Below, piece by piece: positions 53,468 through 62,634 of a stretch of 63,928 nt of DNA. The notes beneath the pieces are model-generated. The model was not told the origin of the DNA. It searched no databases and was given only the letters and a program-made list of their open reading frames with translations. Every line of letters starts with the position of its first letter. The stretch's first letter is position 1. The translations under genes were made by a program, and so were the position numbers. Origin of the DNA: Planctomycetaceae bacterium (lineage in GTDB: Bacteria; Planctomycetota; Planctomycetia; Planctomycetales; Planctomycetaceae); contig JAGQPX010000066.1 in assembly GCA_020426505.1 (NCBI GenBank), positions 1-63,928 of the forward strand. Direction: 5' to 3'.

Positions 53468-56115
53468 GGGAATCTTACCTGCAACGACTCACTCGCGTCC
53501 TTTGTGTCGGACTGAACATTTTCGATTGTCCGTGTGATCTGCCTGTCGGTATCGCTGACGCGAATCATGTAACGGCCACTTGAGTAAACCTTGGGGCGGA
53601 ACGAAGTGCCAGGTATTCGCAGCGTGTAAACAGTTTCCTCGCTCTCCTGGTCAATGATCTGTACGACGGGATCCACAGATCCGTTGACTTCAATTCTTGG
53701 CAGATACGCCACCGGCTCGCGGCCGTCGTTGTCGAGCATGTGGATCGTCTTCGGCCAGCCGGGGAACTGATCGTCCGGTTGCGGATTGTCTGCGTCGATC
53801 AGCAGCTTCCAGCACTCCATCGTGATCGTGCGGTCCGGCTTGTTGAAGTGCACGAGACCATAACCGGACGACTTGTCGTGGAGCAGTTCGAGGACCGGCT
53901 TGCGGTTCTCCTTTGCCGGATTACCGATCGCATGCACCGTGATCGGATGCCCAAACGCGTCACGATACTCGCCCGTGTTGGCGAGGCCCGGGGCAGGGCG
54001 GTTTTGCACCGGTCGACCTTCCGCATCCGGTCTCCACGAGCGCGGATAACCAGCTGCGGTCGACGGGACACAGAACGACCAGCCCGCGTCGTTCCAGGTC
54101 TCGATGCCGTGATGAACGATCGAGGGGAGATGCTGATCTCCCGCGTAGTGGAAGGCGAACCCCTTCCGCATGGCTGCGACCGCCTTGTTGCGTCCCGTCT
54201 GCGGCCAGCCGTTCGAGTCGAGGTCGGCGTAGATGAACTCCTGCTCGGGGCCGTGATAGTTGGCGAGGTTACAGAAGATGGTCTGCGAACAGGCGCACTT
54301 CATGTCCGCGCCGGTCCAGTCTTGTGACCATGCATCGAGGAAGTCGAGTTGTCGTTCACCGAGTAACACGAGTCCCGGCTGGTCAAGCTTGGTGACGTCG
54401 TAGTTTGCGTCCTTCACATGGTCGGGGCGCCCCGGCCACTCATTGACCTTGTCACGTGGTCCGGACTTGAAATATCGGTCCTCGATAATCGCAAAGCTGA
54501 TGCGGCCATACACGGCATCGCCATACCAGCAGTCGATCCCCTGCATCATGGGAGTGTCGTCATACACCGGCGGATGATGCGCGACCTGTGTGCGGAAGAC
54601 AGCGTTCACAAAGTCAGGCGGCTCTGCGAAGCCGCCCGCATCGTGATCCTTCATGCCCTCTTTGGTCGCATTACCTCCCTGTCCCCAGACGTTCCCCTGA
54701 TAGACGTCATGGTCATCCGGTAGGACGAACGACGGCCGATCACGCAGCACATCACGGAACGACCAGCCCCAGAGGTAGATTTTGCGGAGGTAGTTGAGCA
54801 CTCCCCTCTCGGTGTTGTTCCTGATAATGCCAAACCCGCCAGCGTCCTCGTAGATCTGGTCACCCGTGAACAGCAGCACGTCCGGATCATGCTTGAGCAC
54901 GTTCGACACGAGTAGCTCGTTCGGAAAGGCCGTGTCTTTATGTCCCGTGAACCCCGCGACCGAGATCGACGGCTTATCGACCGGGTCCCTACGCACGGTG
55001 CCCGTGTAGAAGTGATCGGTCAGTTCACCATTGGTCGTCCGCATCGTGTAGACGAGCCGATACGGCACGTCCTCCGTGTCGAGCCAGTGCTTCATACGAA
55101 AGTGAGCCGTGCGTGAGAGCGGGTCGATCGTCGAACGGGCGACGTTGGTCCAGGAGGGTTGAGGGTCGGCATCTAAAATTTCAGATTTGAGATTTGAAAT
55201 CTCGGAGAGCGTTGCGACGTTGGGCACCCGCAGGATGGCCTGAGCCGCCTCCACCGGCACCTGCAAACGCACGACTTGGTCATCCTCCGATCCGATCGGC
55301 GGCAACTGAGCCGTCATGGTCATGACGCCTCGCGAGAGCGTGTGCATTGCATACAGGATGGGACCGAACTCATGCTCGGGTGTCTCGACGAGCTTCGTGC
55401 CGGTGACCTTGAGGTCGCGGAACCAGAACTTTGCAGATTGCCGGCGCGGCCCTCGGCTATTCGGCTTGCCTGGTTCGGCGAGCCACGTCGGGTTGTGTAC
55501 CAGCGCGATATTGCCAGCGAGTCGATCTTGATGAAGTGTTCCTCGCCCTGCCACGGTGAGAAGTTCATCGGTCTCTGGATCGTGAATGCGGAAGACGAGT
55601 TCGCGCGAGTCTGTATCCCCATCAAGAAACCATTTCAACCGAAGGCCAGTGGACGCAAGACGACGTGCCAAGTCATCCTGCCTGGCGAAGTTGATTGTGG
55701 CGGGAAACAGATTGCCGCCGCCAACTTTGACCTCTGCTTCGCTCGTCATCACAACACGCTGTCCCAAGCCGCGAAGCACGCTGCTTCGGCAGTCACCGAG
55801 TTCGCTTTGGATGCCGATCTCGAAGCCGACTGATCCCTCACCTTCCGAACCGTCTTGCAGGCCGACGGTCACGCTCATCTCGAACGTACCGTCGTCTTCG
55901 CCGAGGCGGTGCCCTAACAGGTGCACGTTGCGATTCGAATCCGGGGACATGCACTCCAGGCGGCCATTGTGAATGCGCCAGTCTTCCATCGGGTTGGCCC
56001 AATACTGCGGGCCGATCCAGATGCGGTCGGGTTGGAGATGCCAGTCGCTCGTGAACTCGGCTGCGAGGGTGGGAACCGCCAGGGCGCCAAGGATAAGTAG
56101 AGGAAGGCAACGCAT
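53464..56115 (-). CDS. Exported PhoD-like metallophosphatase
   Basis: The 883-residue product has a signal peptide (about 1-18). An N-terminal ~300-residue beta-rich region (concanavalin-like, GPQYWANPMEDWRIHNGRLE) is followed by a PhoD-type metallophosphoesterase core, with FTGDQIYED, FVLPDDHDVYQGNVWGQGG, FHYAGDQHLPSIVHHG, and late GLVHFNKPDRTITMEC. PhoD enzymes are Ca/Fe phosphodiesterases. Around 55171-55207 an AT-rich repeat adds LSEISNLKSEILDA in frame. The phosphatase acts on an unknown external substrate. Confidence 0.82.
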   Translation of the reverse strand: MRCLPLLILGALAVPTLAAEFTSDWHLQPDRIWIGPQYWANPMEDWRIHNGRLECMSPDSNRNVHLLGHRLGEDDGTFEMSVTVGLQDGSEGEGSVGFEIGIQSELGDCRSSVLRGLGQRVVMTSEAEVKVGGGNLFPATINFARQDDLARRLASTGLRLKWFLDGDTDSRELVFRIHDPETDELLTVAGRGTLHQDRLAGNIALVHNPTWLAEPGKPNSRGPRRQSAKFWFRDLKVTGTKLVETPEHEFGPILYAMHTLSRGVMTMTAQLPPIGSEDDQVVRLQVPVEAAQAILRVPNVATLSEISNLKSEILDADPQPSWTNVARSTIDPLSRTAHFRMKHWLDTEDVPYRLVYTMRTTNGELTDHFYTGTVRRDPVDKPSISVAGFTGHKDTAFPNELLVSNVLKHDPDVLLFTGDQIYEDAGGFGIIRNNTERGVLNYLRKIYLWGWSFRDVLRDRPSFVLPDDHDVYQGNVWGQGGNATKEGMKDHDAGGFAEPPDFVNAVFRTQVAHHPPVYDDTPMMQGIDCWYGDAVYGRISFAIIEDRYFKSGPRDKVNEWPGRPDHVKDANYDVTKLDQPGLVLLGERQLDFLDAWSQDWTGADMKCACSQTIFCNLANYHGPEQEFIYADLDSNGWPQTGRNKAVAAMRKGFAFHYAGDQHLPSIVHHGIETWNDAGWSFCVPSTAAGYPRSWRPDAEGRPVQNRPAPGLANTGEYRDAFGHPITVHAIGNPAKENRKPVLELLHDKSSGYGLVHFNKPDRTITMECWKLLIDADNPQPDDQFPGWPKTIHMLDNDGREPVAYLPRIEVNGSVDPVVQIIDQESEETVYTLRIPGTSFRPKVYSSGRYMIRVSDTDRQITRTIENVQSDTKDASESLQVRFP
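55171..55207. repeat. AT-rich repeat inside a coding sequence
   Basis: The stretch contains the palindrome GAGATTTGAAATCTC beside TCAGATTTGA, words shared with the intergenic element at 48651-48705. It adds about 13 residues (SEISNLKSEILDA) to the PhoD-like protein without a frameshift. Confidence 0.65.
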
Positions 56116-56170
56116 GAGCTATCTCAGAAGGGGTTGATGGGACAGCAGAGTATGCGGCATCGGTCGCCAA

Positions 56171-56210
56171 AGAAAAAGTTTAGCCCCACATTGAACATGT
56201 GGGGCTAAAC
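56171..56210 (-). terminator. Rho-independent terminator of the Gfo/Idh/MocA gene
   Basis: A perfect 14-bp stem, GTTTAGCCCCACAT (56178-56191) and its complement (56197-56210), with loop TGAAC. Read on the minus strand it is followed by TTTTTCT. Confidence 0.9.
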
Positions 56211-56238
56211 GTCAGAGTCAATTCATCTCACGATTCGC

Positions 56239-57588
56239 TCAGACGTCGTAACCGTCGCGGTACTGGCGGCGGACGATGTTGGCGACGATCGGATGGCTGG
56301 GCGAGCGAAGGTTCGCTGCGTCCCATTCGACCTTCGGTCCTTCGCCGGCGGCTGCGGTCCAGACGGCGAGGTTGCCGAGCAGAATCGTCTCGGTCAGCTT
56401 GCCGGCATAGTCCTCGAAGTTCGAGACGGCTCGCTTGCGTTCGCCGGTGACCGACTGATGGAACTCGACATAGTGGCCGGGGCTCTTCTCGTACTCGACG
56501 TCCGGCTTTTCGATCTCGTTCCCGTCGTTATCGTACATGAAGAACTCAGCAGCGTAATCGCCGGGCGAGTACAATGTGGCCTTGTCCCCCTTGATGATCG
56601 AACCGGTGGGACGTTCACCTCCCTTGAGTTCCTTCCCGAAGATCAGGTCGGTGGAGGGAAGGTTGCCGCCGTCGTACCACGTCACAGTCACCGGACCCCG
56701 CCAATCGTTGGAGGGAAACTCGAAGGTGATCTGCGACTTTTGCGGATAGCTGTCGCCATCGTGACCAGAACTGGTCGCCTGGATGGTGACCGGGTCCTTG
56801 AGGTCGAGACCCATGTAGGGCATGTTAAAGGTGTGACACGCCATGTCGCCGAGTGCACCGGTGCCGAAGTCCCACCAGCCGCGCCAGGCGAAGTCGTGAT
56901 ACACGCCTTGTGCGTACGGACGAAGCGGGGCGGGGCCGAGCCAGAGATCCCAGTCGATGTGCTCCGGCACGACAGCGGAAGGCGGACGCGGGTTGCCCTG
57001 TTCCCAGACGGGACGGTTGGTGAAGATGTGAGCTTCGGTGACGTTGCCGAGGTGACCGGCCTTCATGATTGCGGCTGCTTGCCGAAGGCCATCGTTGGCC
57101 GTCCCCTGGTTCCCCATCTGGGTCGGAACGTCGTATTCGGCTGCGAGTTCCGCGAGGCGACGGGCTTCCCACACGCTGTGCGTCAGCGGCTTCTGGGTGT
57201 AGCAGGCGATCTTCTTTTTGAGAGCCATCGCCGTCGCCGGATAGTGTGAATGGTCAGGACAGGAGACGGTGATGGCATCGATCTTGCCGTCCATCTTGTC
57301 CAGCATTTCGCGGTAGTCAGAGAAGGTTGCCGGGCTCTTGAACCGGGGATTCTTTGCCGCTTTGGAAAGTGTTTGGGAATCGATGTCACACAGAGCGACG
57401 AAATCACCGAATTCGGCGAGCTCTTTGGTGTCCGTGCCTCCCTTGCCGCCGGCACCAACAGCACCGTACTGCACACGCTCGTTCGGAGACCGGGGTTTTT
57501 CTTCTGCCTTGACGGAGCCGATCCACAGGCCGGCGCCGATGGCGGCGGTCGCCTGCATGAATTCACGTCGAGTCGGTGTGATGCTCAT
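56239..57588 (-). CDS. Gfo/Idh/MocA-family oxidoreductase, Tat-exported
   Basis: The family oxidises or epimerises sugars with NAD(P). From ATG 57588 (AGGA upstream) the 449-residue product has a Tat signal (TRREFMQATAAIGAGLW), the Rossmann motif YGAVGAGGKGGTD, FVALCDIDS, and the catalytic-type YTQKPLTHSVWEARRL, then the C-terminal GFO/IDH domain with GTGALGDMACHTFN. Planctomycetes have many such exported paralogues. A TTG one codon upstream is a poorer start. Confidence 0.92.
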   Translation of the reverse strand: MSITPTRREFMQATAAIGAGLWIGSVKAEEKPRSPNERVQYGAVGAGGKGGTDTKELAEFGDFVALCDIDSQTLSKAAKNPRFKSPATFSDYREMLDKMDGKIDAITVSCPDHSHYPATAMALKKKIACYTQKPLTHSVWEARRLAELAAEYDVPTQMGNQGTANDGLRQAAAIMKAGHLGNVTEAHIFTNRPVWEQGNPRPPSAVVPEHIDWDLWLGPAPLRPYAQGVYHDFAWRGWWDFGTGALGDMACHTFNMPYMGLDLKDPVTIQATSSGHDGDSYPQKSQITFEFPSNDWRGPVTVTWYDGGNLPSTDLIFGKELKGGERPTGSIIKGDKATLYSPGDYAAEFFMYDNDGNEIEKPDVEYEKSPGHYVEFHQSVTGERKRAVSNFEDYAGKLTETILLGNLAVWTAAAGEGPKVEWDAANLRSPSHPIVANIVRRQYRDGYDV

Positions 57589-57662
57589 CAAATGATCCTT
57601 TCAGCAAGAAGGGGGAATATCGAATGAAGATTACAGGTTAACAACTCAGAAGACGCAAGTGG

Positions 57663-58955
57663 TCAGGTTTGCACGTCGAGTTCGGGAATCGCTTCTTTGA
57701 GGGCGTTGATCGCATCCTCGCTGACGCCAGTGTTTGCAACATTGAGCGACTTGAGGTTCTTCAGTCCATGTAGTTTGGAGAGGCCGTCACTGGTGATGTC
57801 CGTCTCCTTAAGATTCAATGACTCCAACTCGCTCAGCCCGGCGATGACGTCCAGATCGCTGTCGGAGACATCGGTGCTTTCGAGGTTGAGGTCGCGGAGC
57901 TTGGTGAGGGCAGCGATCTTCGCGAGTCCCTCACTGTCGAATCCGCACGCCCAGAGGTTAAGGGATTGCAGATTCGTGAACTTGGCAATCTCCTCCATGC
58001 CGCTGTTGTCCGTGAACGACTCGCTCATGTCGAGTGTCCGCAGTGCCTCACGGGACTTCTCCAGCGAGGCGAGGCCCGTGCCGAGCGTCGCCGTGTCTCG
58101 CAAGCGGAGCCATCCGAGGTTCGAGAGTTCCGACAGATTCGACAGTCCGTCATCGTCAACCTGTGTCATATATAGGTTGAGTTCCTGCAGGTCGGACATG
58201 CCGCTGAGTGGTGCAAGACCTTGGCCCGTGACGCGCGTCTGTTCGAGATGCAGGACCCTGAGCTTTTTGAGCGGCTCGATATGAGCGACGCCTTCATCGC
58301 CGACGACCGATGTCTTCACCCGCAGATCGACGAGGTTCTCCAGCCCGGAAAGGTGAGCGAGCCCCGTATCGCTGATCCTAACGCAGCCTCGCAGGTCGAG
58401 AGATTTCAGGGATTTGATTTTGCCGAGGTGTGCGAGTCCCGCATCCGAGATGCTGTTGGAGTTGTAGAGCAAGACGATCTTTTCCAGATTGGGCATCTCC
58501 GCGAGAAACGCCAGTCCCTCGTCGTTCACGTTCGCACAACGCCGGAGGTTGATCGACTTGATCGTTTCGATCCCCTTCAGCTCGGCGAGACCGTCGTTCG
58601 AGATTTGTGACAGACTCAGGTCGACGGATTCCAGATACGGCAGTCCCTTCAACAGGGCCACCTGTTCATCGCCAAACGCCTTGGCCTCGCCCACGTCCAT
58701 TGAGACGACATTGCCGGCTCCGTTCTTCTTGAGAGTCACGCCGAACTCTTCGAGTGCCTTGACGGATGCTTCGTCGTCGGGATCTGCCGGGGGCGCCGGT
58801 GGCTCCTCAGGGGCCGGCGGCGTTTCAATCGGGGTCTCATGAGAGGTCGCCGGACCAGCCGTCGGAGTTTCGGCGGGCGGTTCACTCGGGCAGCCCGACA
58901 TCAGGCAGACGGAAAAAGTCAGGAGCAGTAATCCGGAAAATCGCATCGAATCCAT
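57663..58955 (-). CDS. Leucine-rich-repeat lipoprotein
   Basis: From ATG 58955 (or 58946) the 430-residue product has a lipobox ending at Cys22 (LMSGC), a Pro/Thr/Glu-rich spacer (about 25-75), then about a dozen ~24-residue LRRs of the bacterial GALA/cysteine-free type (LKSLDLRGCVRISDTGLAHL is one). The solenoid probably binds a protein or sugar at the membrane surface. It lies 74 bases upstream of the Gfo/Idh gene on the same strand. Confidence 0.88.
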   Translation of the reverse strand: MDSMRFSGLLLLTFSVCLMSGCPSEPPAETPTAGPATSHETPIETPPAPEEPPAPPADPDDEASVKALEEFGVTLKKNGAGNVVSMDVGEAKAFGDEQVALLKGLPYLESVDLSLSQISNDGLAELKGIETIKSINLRRCANVNDEGLAFLAEMPNLEKIVLLYNSNSISDAGLAHLGKIKSLKSLDLRGCVRISDTGLAHLSGLENLVDLRVKTSVVGDEGVAHIEPLKKLRVLHLEQTRVTGQGLAPLSGMSDLQELNLYMTQVDDDGLSNLSELSNLGWLRLRDTATLGTGLASLEKSREALRTLDMSESFTDNSGMEEIAKFTNLQSLNLWACGFDSEGLAKIAALTKLRDLNLESTDVSDSDLDVIAGLSELESLNLKETDITSDGLSKLHGLKNLKSLNVANTGVSEDAINALKEAIPELDVQT

Positions 58956-59087
58956 GAGGGCGGGAGAGAAGGAGGAGGGCCGATCAACCGACAGCGACAC
59001 ACGTTGCGTCGTGGAACAGCCCCGATGGTAGCATCCGGCCGGGGCTTGGACCACTCACTAGAGACGACACCCTTAACGATGTCGCTC

Positions 59088-59160
59088 GTAGCTGGATTCG
59101 CCAGAATTCAGCCATTTCGAGGTCGCCTCCATTGGTCTGAACTCTGGCGAGTTCAGCGAC
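59088..59160. repeat. Dispersed palindromic repeat, copy 2
   Basis: GTAGCTGGATTCGCCAGAAT at the left end and ACTCTGGCGAGTTCAGCGAC at the right end match copy 1 at 19912-19986. Middle parts differ, which suggests selection on or amplification by the arms. Confidence 0.85.
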
Positions 59161-59679
59161 GAATTGACGGATTTCTCGAATCCCAGGCGACGATCTCAAA
59201 AAATCTGAAAGAAAATCTCGGAATCGACGAACCTTCTTCATAGAATGCGGGTCACATGACGTAGAGGACAGTGTGGACCTGCTCGTCAACGGGCCAACAA
59301 CCCGGAGGTGGCACCCAAGGTCCTCCACAACTCGCCCCGAATTCACGATTTGGGGCACATCATTTCTGAGTTTCCCCGACCGGCGACTTCTTACAAAGTC
59401 TTGAGTCGCCCCGGGATCTGACGGCGGATGACAACTCCGGTCGATGATGACCGCGTCCCCGGCAGTCCAACCTTGTTGAGCCTGACGTCTCAGGCTCCTT
59501 CCTGGAGGAAGAGCGATGTTGAAGTTCGACCAGATTATCGACTCTGTGATCACCGACTTTGCCGGCAATGGCATTGATGCGGGTCTCGTCGTCGTCGGTC
59601 GCGCCCATCGTAAGTCCCCCGGAACCAAGCCGTCGGGGAAACGGCTAAGTGCGGCGTATCTGACGACGCCAGCTGCCAC

Positions 59680-59862
59680 GACACCCAGAGCGGGGATAGA
59701 ACCCGCCTCAGGATCAGTCTCACAAGAGACATGGTGTCAACGGCAGCGATCCGGCATGTCCTGTTGCCAGATGTCGGCAGCGGGGCAAGCACCGGCCGCG
59801 GCATGGGCCTCGCTGGTCTTACACCAGCAGACCACCCTGTGATCTGAGAGTCGTCCCGCGAC
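59680..59862. other. Cluster of hairpins, tRNA-like
   Basis: GACACC (59680) and GGTGTC (59733) close a junction holding two hairpins: a T-arm-like one (59690-59706, on the minus strand GCGGG-TTCTATC-CCCGC) and GTCTC-ACAA-GAGAC (59717-59730). Further along, GCTGGT/ACCAGC (59812-59828) and GTCG/CGAC (59850-59862) also fold. I could not fit a complete tRNA on either strand. Confidence 0.4.
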
Positions 59863-60225
59863 AGTTTGACCAACTCACACACTGTCGCCGAACAACCTCA
59901 CTCACTCGCGGATCGGTCGAGTCGGCCCGGCTGCCTCACACGTAGGTCAGATTCAGTCTGACATCATCGTGTGGTCGTCACGGCTACCGTCAGGCACAGC
60001 CTGACCGACCGCTCTGACACAAGCCATCGACTCATCGATGTCTCCCGGACGAAGCAGCGTTTTCCGTTCGCAATTTCGTCCGACCCTCGCCGGCTTTCGC
60101 CGAGATCGTCAGTCACTCAGCAACGTGCCACTGCTTCGCCACTCCACCCGCAATCCATCACTCACGCGGCCATTAGGCGAAGCAGTGCCACCAACCACAC
60201 TCTCCCTCCCAAGGAGGGCATCACC

Positions 60226-60777
60226 ATGGAAGACACGCAACTCATCAGTCTGGTTCAGGCCGCACAGCGGGGCGACCGTGAGGCATTCGGCGAACTCGTC
60301 ACCGAGTTCGAGCCGACGGTCTTCGCGATGACGCTGCGTCGGCTGCGAAACCGATCGGAGGCCCGCGAGGTCACGCAGGAGGTCTTCCTCCGCGCGATGC
60401 GGAAGATCGAGCAGCTGCGCGAGCCGGAGCGGTTCGTTGGTTGGCTGAAGCGGATCGCAATCCGGCTGTCGATCAACCGTGCGGTCCGTAAGCCGCGCGA
60501 GATGATGACATCGCCGGATACGTTCGCAGCCGTCTCGACCTCGCCGGACGTTGCATTCGACAGCGTTCTCGAGGGTGAGCGGGCGCATCAGGTCCGTGGC
60601 GGCCTCGATCGTCTGCGACCGCTCGATCGCGACACGCTGATCGCCTTTTACTTTGAGGGCCAGTCCCTGAAGGAGATGAGTGCTCAGACCGGTTCGCCGA
60701 TCGGCACGATCAAGCGCCGACTGCACACGGCCCGCTCGCGCCTGCGTGAGCAACTGGCCGACCTGCAACCGGCCTGA
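60226..60777 (+). CDS. ECF-type RNA polymerase sigma factor
   Basis: The 183-residue product has sigma region 2 (about 15-80; FGELVTEFEPTVFAMTLRRL, then EVTQEVFLRAMRKIEQLREP) and region 4 (about 125-175; YFEGQSLKEMSAQTGSPIGT, IKRRLHTARSRLREQL). It directs polymerase to specific promoters. AAGGAGGG at 60211-60218 fixes the ATG. No anti-sigma gene is adjacent on its strand, so control is unknown. A strong terminator follows. Confidence 0.93.
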   Translation: MEDTQLISLVQAAQRGDREAFGELVTEFEPTVFAMTLRRLRNRSEAREVTQEVFLRAMRKIEQLREPERFVGWLKRIAIRLSINRAVRKPREMMTSPDTFAAVSTSPDVAFDSVLEGERAHQVRGGLDRLRPLDRDTLIAFYFEGQSLKEMSAQTGSPIGTIKRRLHTARSRLREQLADLQPA

Positions 60778-60802
60778 GGCCACGTCATTGACGTGAGACA
60801 AC

Positions 60803-60841
60803 AGCACCCCGGCTGCTCCCGGCAGCCGGGGTGCTTTGTTT
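60803..60841 (+). terminator. Rho-independent terminator of the ECF sigma gene
   Basis: A perfect 14-bp stem, AGCACCCCGGCTGC / GCAGCCGGGGTGCT, with loop TCCCG and TTGTTT tail. Confidence 0.9.
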
Positions 60842-60900
60842 CCGAAGCAGTTCTCTTCACAGACAATTCATAACGGAGGAGCAATGGCTGGCTCCGTCAA

Positions 60901-62634
60901 TTATTCGGATGACGGAACTGTGGGGTTTGCGGATGGATCGAATACGGAATCGTCAAAGTCGGCATCGAAGTCGAGATAAAAATGTGTCACAGATCCGTCG
61001 TCATGTTGCAGTCGCGTCGGGTAGAGGTAGCCGTTCGGACTGCGGGCCGTTTCCAGCACGAGTTGATCGGCGAGCAGATTTGGTTCGCCTCCAGCAAGTG
61101 AAAACATCTGCGTTTTTCGCATCATGCCATTCTCCAGTGGGTCGACCCAGTAGTAGCTCAGATCGTTGCCATGAGGCCGACTGTCACCGGTTATCCGCGA
61201 TTCGATCTTCACCGTCCCTTCGGGTCCGTCGTTCGGCTTCAATATCAGCTTTCCGGTTCTGCGTGAACCTGGAAGTCCGGTCGGGCCGTAGACCATGAAT
61301 TCGGGATAATTGATGCTTGTCGGCAACGGGTCCTTGGGGTTGATCGGATACGGATTCTGAATGGCCGGCTTCGCGATGTACTCCCAATGTTCGGGATTCG
61401 TCTCAGACTTCTTGACTTCATACTCGCCCCGCCACGTATTGGTCCCATCTGAGACATTAGTAAGACGGAATCGTTCGTGCTCGGCCTGTGCGGACAACCA
61501 TTCCAGGGGATCGGTTCCTTCCGGTGGAGCTTCGCGACCGTGAATTCGTTTCGAGTCTGCGTAATCACAATTCATATACTCCGTTCGCCATTTTGTTCCA
61601 TCACGCCAGATTCGTCTCACGCTGACCGAATTCCACCACTCTCGTTTTGGGGGCACCTGAACTACAAACCCGAAATAGCCGTCGAAGTTCATGCGGACCA
61701 ACTGACGTTGTTCCAGCAACCGGGACAGTTCCGGAACCGGCATCAGATTGCGAACCGACACCCCCTTGTTAACCCCCAGGTCATAGATCGACTCCGGGCC
61801 GAAATCAGGGAAGTCGATGGAAGTCTCAAGTGTTTCCCCCTGCACCTCAATGGTGGAGGAGACCGGCAGATTCGTAACAGGGTCGACGCGATACATGCAG
61901 GTTGATTTTTGACCATGGAAAACGACGTTTGCATCAAACTCGTGGAGTCGCTGGCCCTCCACTTCGACATCACGCCGTTCGCTGATCGTGAACTCAGGAA
62001 TCTCCTCCGCAATCTCAGGAAAGTCTTTGCCATCAGCGAACGCGGAAACGAATCCAACGACCATCTTCATCGTGGTCTCATCAGAATCGAGCATCGGATA
62101 TGTGACGATTTCGTTCGATTGTGATTGATACTCGAACCGCGCTCTCTGTCGGATGTCGACAAACATCGCCATCGGTGGCATGTCTTTCAGATCGGACTCC
62201 GACGGCGGTACCGATTTCGATGCAGCAACCAGCTTCTTCGGTGAGAACCATGATTCGATCATCATCCCGTTCTTGTAGGTCGTCTGAGTATGCATCCATG
62301 GTTTCACGGACACAGCTTCCCGGACTTGCGCCCAGGCAGCACTCTCGTGAGTGCCCGATGGCAGAAGGCTGACCGCAATGACAGCAGCTGCTCCGGCGAG
62401 AGTTGCCCACATCCAGCCACGACGCGTTGGTCGCTGCAAGGGAGGGGATATCGTCTCAGGAGAACTGGTTGCCCTCTGAGACGACATTTCCAGCAGACGG
62501 TCTTTGAGTTGGACCACATGTTCGGTACGGGGTGTCATCAGGGTGTCTCCCGATTCGCGAATCCACTCACCGAGCAGAGCATCAGTCTGTTCGTCAGGAT
62601 GGTCTGAATGAGAATTGTCCAGGGGAGTGTTCAT
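60901..62634 (-). CDS. Large single-pass anti-sigma-like protein
   Basis: The 577-residue product has a ~75-residue cytoplasmic N-terminus (acidic, no Cys/His zinc finger), one membrane helix (WMWATLAGAAAVIAVSLLP), then about 480 exported residues of beta-rich, LolA/outer-membrane-like layout. Its ATG overlaps the stop of the ECF gene by four bases. Translational coupling and a membrane anchor point to an anti-sigma sensor, although the usual zinc-binding motif is absent. Confidence 0.72.
   Translation of the reverse strand: MNTPLDNSHSDHPDEQTDALLGEWIRESGDTLMTPRTEHVVQLKDRLLEMSSQRATSSPETISPPLQRPTRRGWMWATLAGAAAVIAVSLLPSGTHESAAWAQVREAVSVKPWMHTQTTYKNGMMIESWFSPKKLVAASKSVPPSESDLKDMPPMAMFVDIRQRARFEYQSQSNEIVTYPMLDSDETTMKMVVGFVSAFADGKDFPEIAEEIPEFTISERRDVEVEGQRLHEFDANVVFHGQKSTCMYRVDPVTNLPVSSTIEVQGETLETSIDFPDFGPESIYDLGVNKGVSVRNLMPVPELSRLLEQRQLVRMNFDGYFGFVVQVPPKREWWNSVSVRRIWRDGTKWRTEYMNCDYADSKRIHGREAPPEGTDPLEWLSAQAEHERFRLTNVSDGTNTWRGEYEVKKSETNPEHWEYIAKPAIQNPYPINPKDPLPTSINYPEFMVYGPTGLPGSRRTGKLILKPNDGPEGTVKIESRITGDSRPHGNDLSYYWVDPLENGMMRKTQMFSLAGGEPNLLADQLVLETARSPNGYLYPTRLQHDDGSVTHFYLDFDADFDDSVFDPSANPTVPSSE

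Larger units (their letters stand above)
58956..60225. other. Long non-coding region
   Basis: About 1.27 kb between the LRR lipoprotein and the ECF sigma gene. It holds palindrome copy 2 (59088-59160), a short direct context around 59516 that is open but not protein-like, and a cluster of hairpins at 59680-59862. Several open frames translate into typical shadow sequence. Promoters for both flanking genes must lie here. Confidence 0.6.

Noticed and set aside
59516..59842. A 108-codon plus-strand frame in the non-coding region
   Set aside because: The translation includes AGIEPAS, typical of frames that cross tRNA-like T-arms; no protein-like composition.
59680..59862. A complete tRNA on the minus strand
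   Set aside because: A T-arm-like hairpin is present, but no matching acceptor stem, D-arm or seven-base anticodon loop could be placed on either strand.
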